From NCBI RefSeq assembly GCF_000148725.1, contig NZ_GL476315.1, forward strand, positions 1-64,000: DNA of 64,000 nucleotides, written 5' to 3'. The notes under the pieces were generated by a model that worked only from the letters and a program-made list of their open reading frames with translations, was not told the DNA's origin and did no database searches. The number at the start of each line of letters is the position of its first letter. The stretch's first letter is position 1. The translations under genes were made by a program, and so were the position numbers. Positions 63,165 to 64,000 of the stretch are shown in pieces. The DNA is from Roseibium sp. TrichSKD4 (GTDB lineage: Bacteria > Pseudomonadota > Alphaproteobacteria > Rhizobiales > Stappiaceae).

Positions 63165-64000
63165 ATGAATTTCAGAGTTGTTGATCCACACATGCGTCTC
63201 AGCGGATTTAAATGGTTCTCACGCCTTAAGGTGAGCCTCTTCAGCCTTGTCTTCCTGTGCACGGGCCTCCAAGCCCAAGCGGACCCGGGCTTCAATCAGT
63301 TCCTACGGGACTTCTGGCCAACAGCCCAATCGTATGGAATTCAGCCAGACGTCTACAACAAGGTTTTTATCGGCATGACGCCAGACAAGGACACACTCCG
63401 CTTGATGAACAAGCAGTCGGAGTTTGTGAAGCCAATCTGGGAGTATCTCGACAGCGCTGTCTCTGAAACACGTGTAGAGCGCGGACGAGAGTTGCTGGTC
63501 GAATACCGTGACGTTTTGGCTGCAATTGAGGCGCGTTATGGCGTGGACCGGGAAGCCGTGCTGGCGATCTGGGGCATGGAGACCAACTACGGCAGCTTCA
63601 TGGGCAAGCATAACGTCATTCAGGCACTGGCGACCTTGGCTTATGGCGCACCGCGCCGCCAAAAGTTCTGGCGTAAGGAACTTTTGAAAGCGCTGGCGAT
63701 TGTCCAGGGCGGGCACGTAAAGTTTGAGGATATGGAAGGCTCCTGGGCCGGAGCCATGGGCCATACCCAATTTATGCCAACCAGTTGGAATGCCTATTCT
63801 GTCGACTTTGACGGCGATGGTCGCCGCGATATCTGGACGACCATCCCCGATGCCCTTGCTTCAACGGCCTTCTATTTGAAAAAGCATGGCTGGCAAACCG
63901 GCAAGACATGGGGCTATGAGATCTCTCTGCCGCGGAACTTCGACTTCCGCCTTGCTGACGACGACACCACGCTGACACTTGGCGAATGGGCACGACGCGG
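63165..64000 (+). CDS. Lytic murein transglycosylase, MltB-like (3' end outside window)
   Basis: Peptidoglycan lytic transglycosylase, cleaving beta-1,4 bonds in glycan strands. About 278 codons are visible of a protein usually near 400. After a signal-like segment (about 20-40, SLFSLVFLCTGLQAQA) come FNQFLRDFWPTAQSYG and the catalytic Glu in AIWGMETNYGSF. The substrate-site segment AGAMGHTQFMPTSW and the EF-like loop DFDGDGRRDIW follow. ATG 63165 has GGGAGG 5 bp upstream. The C-terminal part lies beyond the right edge. Confidence 0.9.
   Translation, partial: MNFRVVDPHMRLSGFKWFSRLKVSLFSLVFLCTGLQAQADPGFNQFLRDFWPTAQSYGIQPDVYNKVFIGMTPDKDTLRLMNKQSEFVKPIWEYLDSAVSETRVERGRELLVEYRDVLAAIEARYGVDREAVLAIWGMETNYGSFMGKHNVIQALATLAYGAPRRQKFWRKELLKALAIVQGGHVKFEDMEGSWAGAMGHTQFMPTSWNAYSVDFDGDGRRDIWTTIPDALASTAFYLKKHGWQTGKTWGYEISLPRNFDFRLADDDTTLTLGEWARR

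Overview
The window reads as chromosomal DNA of a metabolically versatile, Gram-negative alphaproteobacterium. Support comes from TRAP and branched-chain (Liv-type) ABC importers, LacI-controlled sugar genes, a stomatin/NfeD pair, a KpsF/KdsD-type isomerase, and an organisation typical of marine Rhizobiales/Stappiaceae such as Roseibium/Labrenzia. The genus is an inference only. I saw no rRNA, tRNA, CRISPR array or prophage. Genes are tightly packed and mostly in short operons.

1-10.4 kb is a carbohydrate block. It starts with a sugar-binding protein cut by the left edge and a divergent LacI regulator, with two LacI-like operators between them. A four-gene minus-strand operon follows (Gfo/Idh oxidoreductase, CoA-transferase, enoyl-CoA hydratase, aldehyde dehydrogenase). 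It diverges from a plus-strand run of sugar isomerase, second Gfo/Idh oxidoreductase and SDR, and the two share a control region with two LacI-type palindromes. The isomerase is interrupted by an in-frame TAG where relatives carry a metal-binding glutamate. 10.4-21 kb holds a creatininase-family amidohydrolase, a SprA-like putative protease, an MFS carrier, an 8-oxoguanine deaminase, an orphan ABC ATPase, MarR, an O6-alkylguanine transferase, an OmpA-like lipoprotein, a second LacI and a PAS/GAF/GGDEF diguanylate cyclase.

21-29 kb holds a 2-hydroxyacid dehydrogenase, an aminotransferase, a CobW GTPase-WD40-DUF2937 group, a gamma-glutamyltransferase-like enzyme and a LysR regulator. 28.9-33.1 kb is the accessory island: a 42-codon small ORF, a complete IS5-type element with inverted repeats and target duplication, and two tandem paralogous HTH proteins separated by about 500 bp of AT-rich DNA carrying repeated palindromes. 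33-39 kb has a leucine-dehydrogenase-like enzyme, a fused DUF1007-NicO metal transporter, a glutamine-amidotransferase-like hydrolase and a cache-domain two-component system.

39-44 kb is a TRAP operon (dctPQM) divergent from that two-component system, suggesting control of 2-oxoacid or monocarboxylate uptake. Its large permease has a roughly 340-residue coiled-coil tail. 44-56 kb is a second two-component system divergent from a long operon joining a full branched-chain-type ABC importer to two acyl-CoA ligase-like proteins, a layout suited to uptake and CoA activation of a hydrophobic or aromatic acid. 56-64 kb carries housekeeping and envelope genes: ferrochelatase, an SPFH/NfeD pair whose ribosome-binding site sits in a hairpin, a MotA/MotB-type stator pair, arabinose-5-phosphate isomerase, a beta-barrel outer-membrane protein and an MltB-like lytic transglycosylase cut by the right edge.
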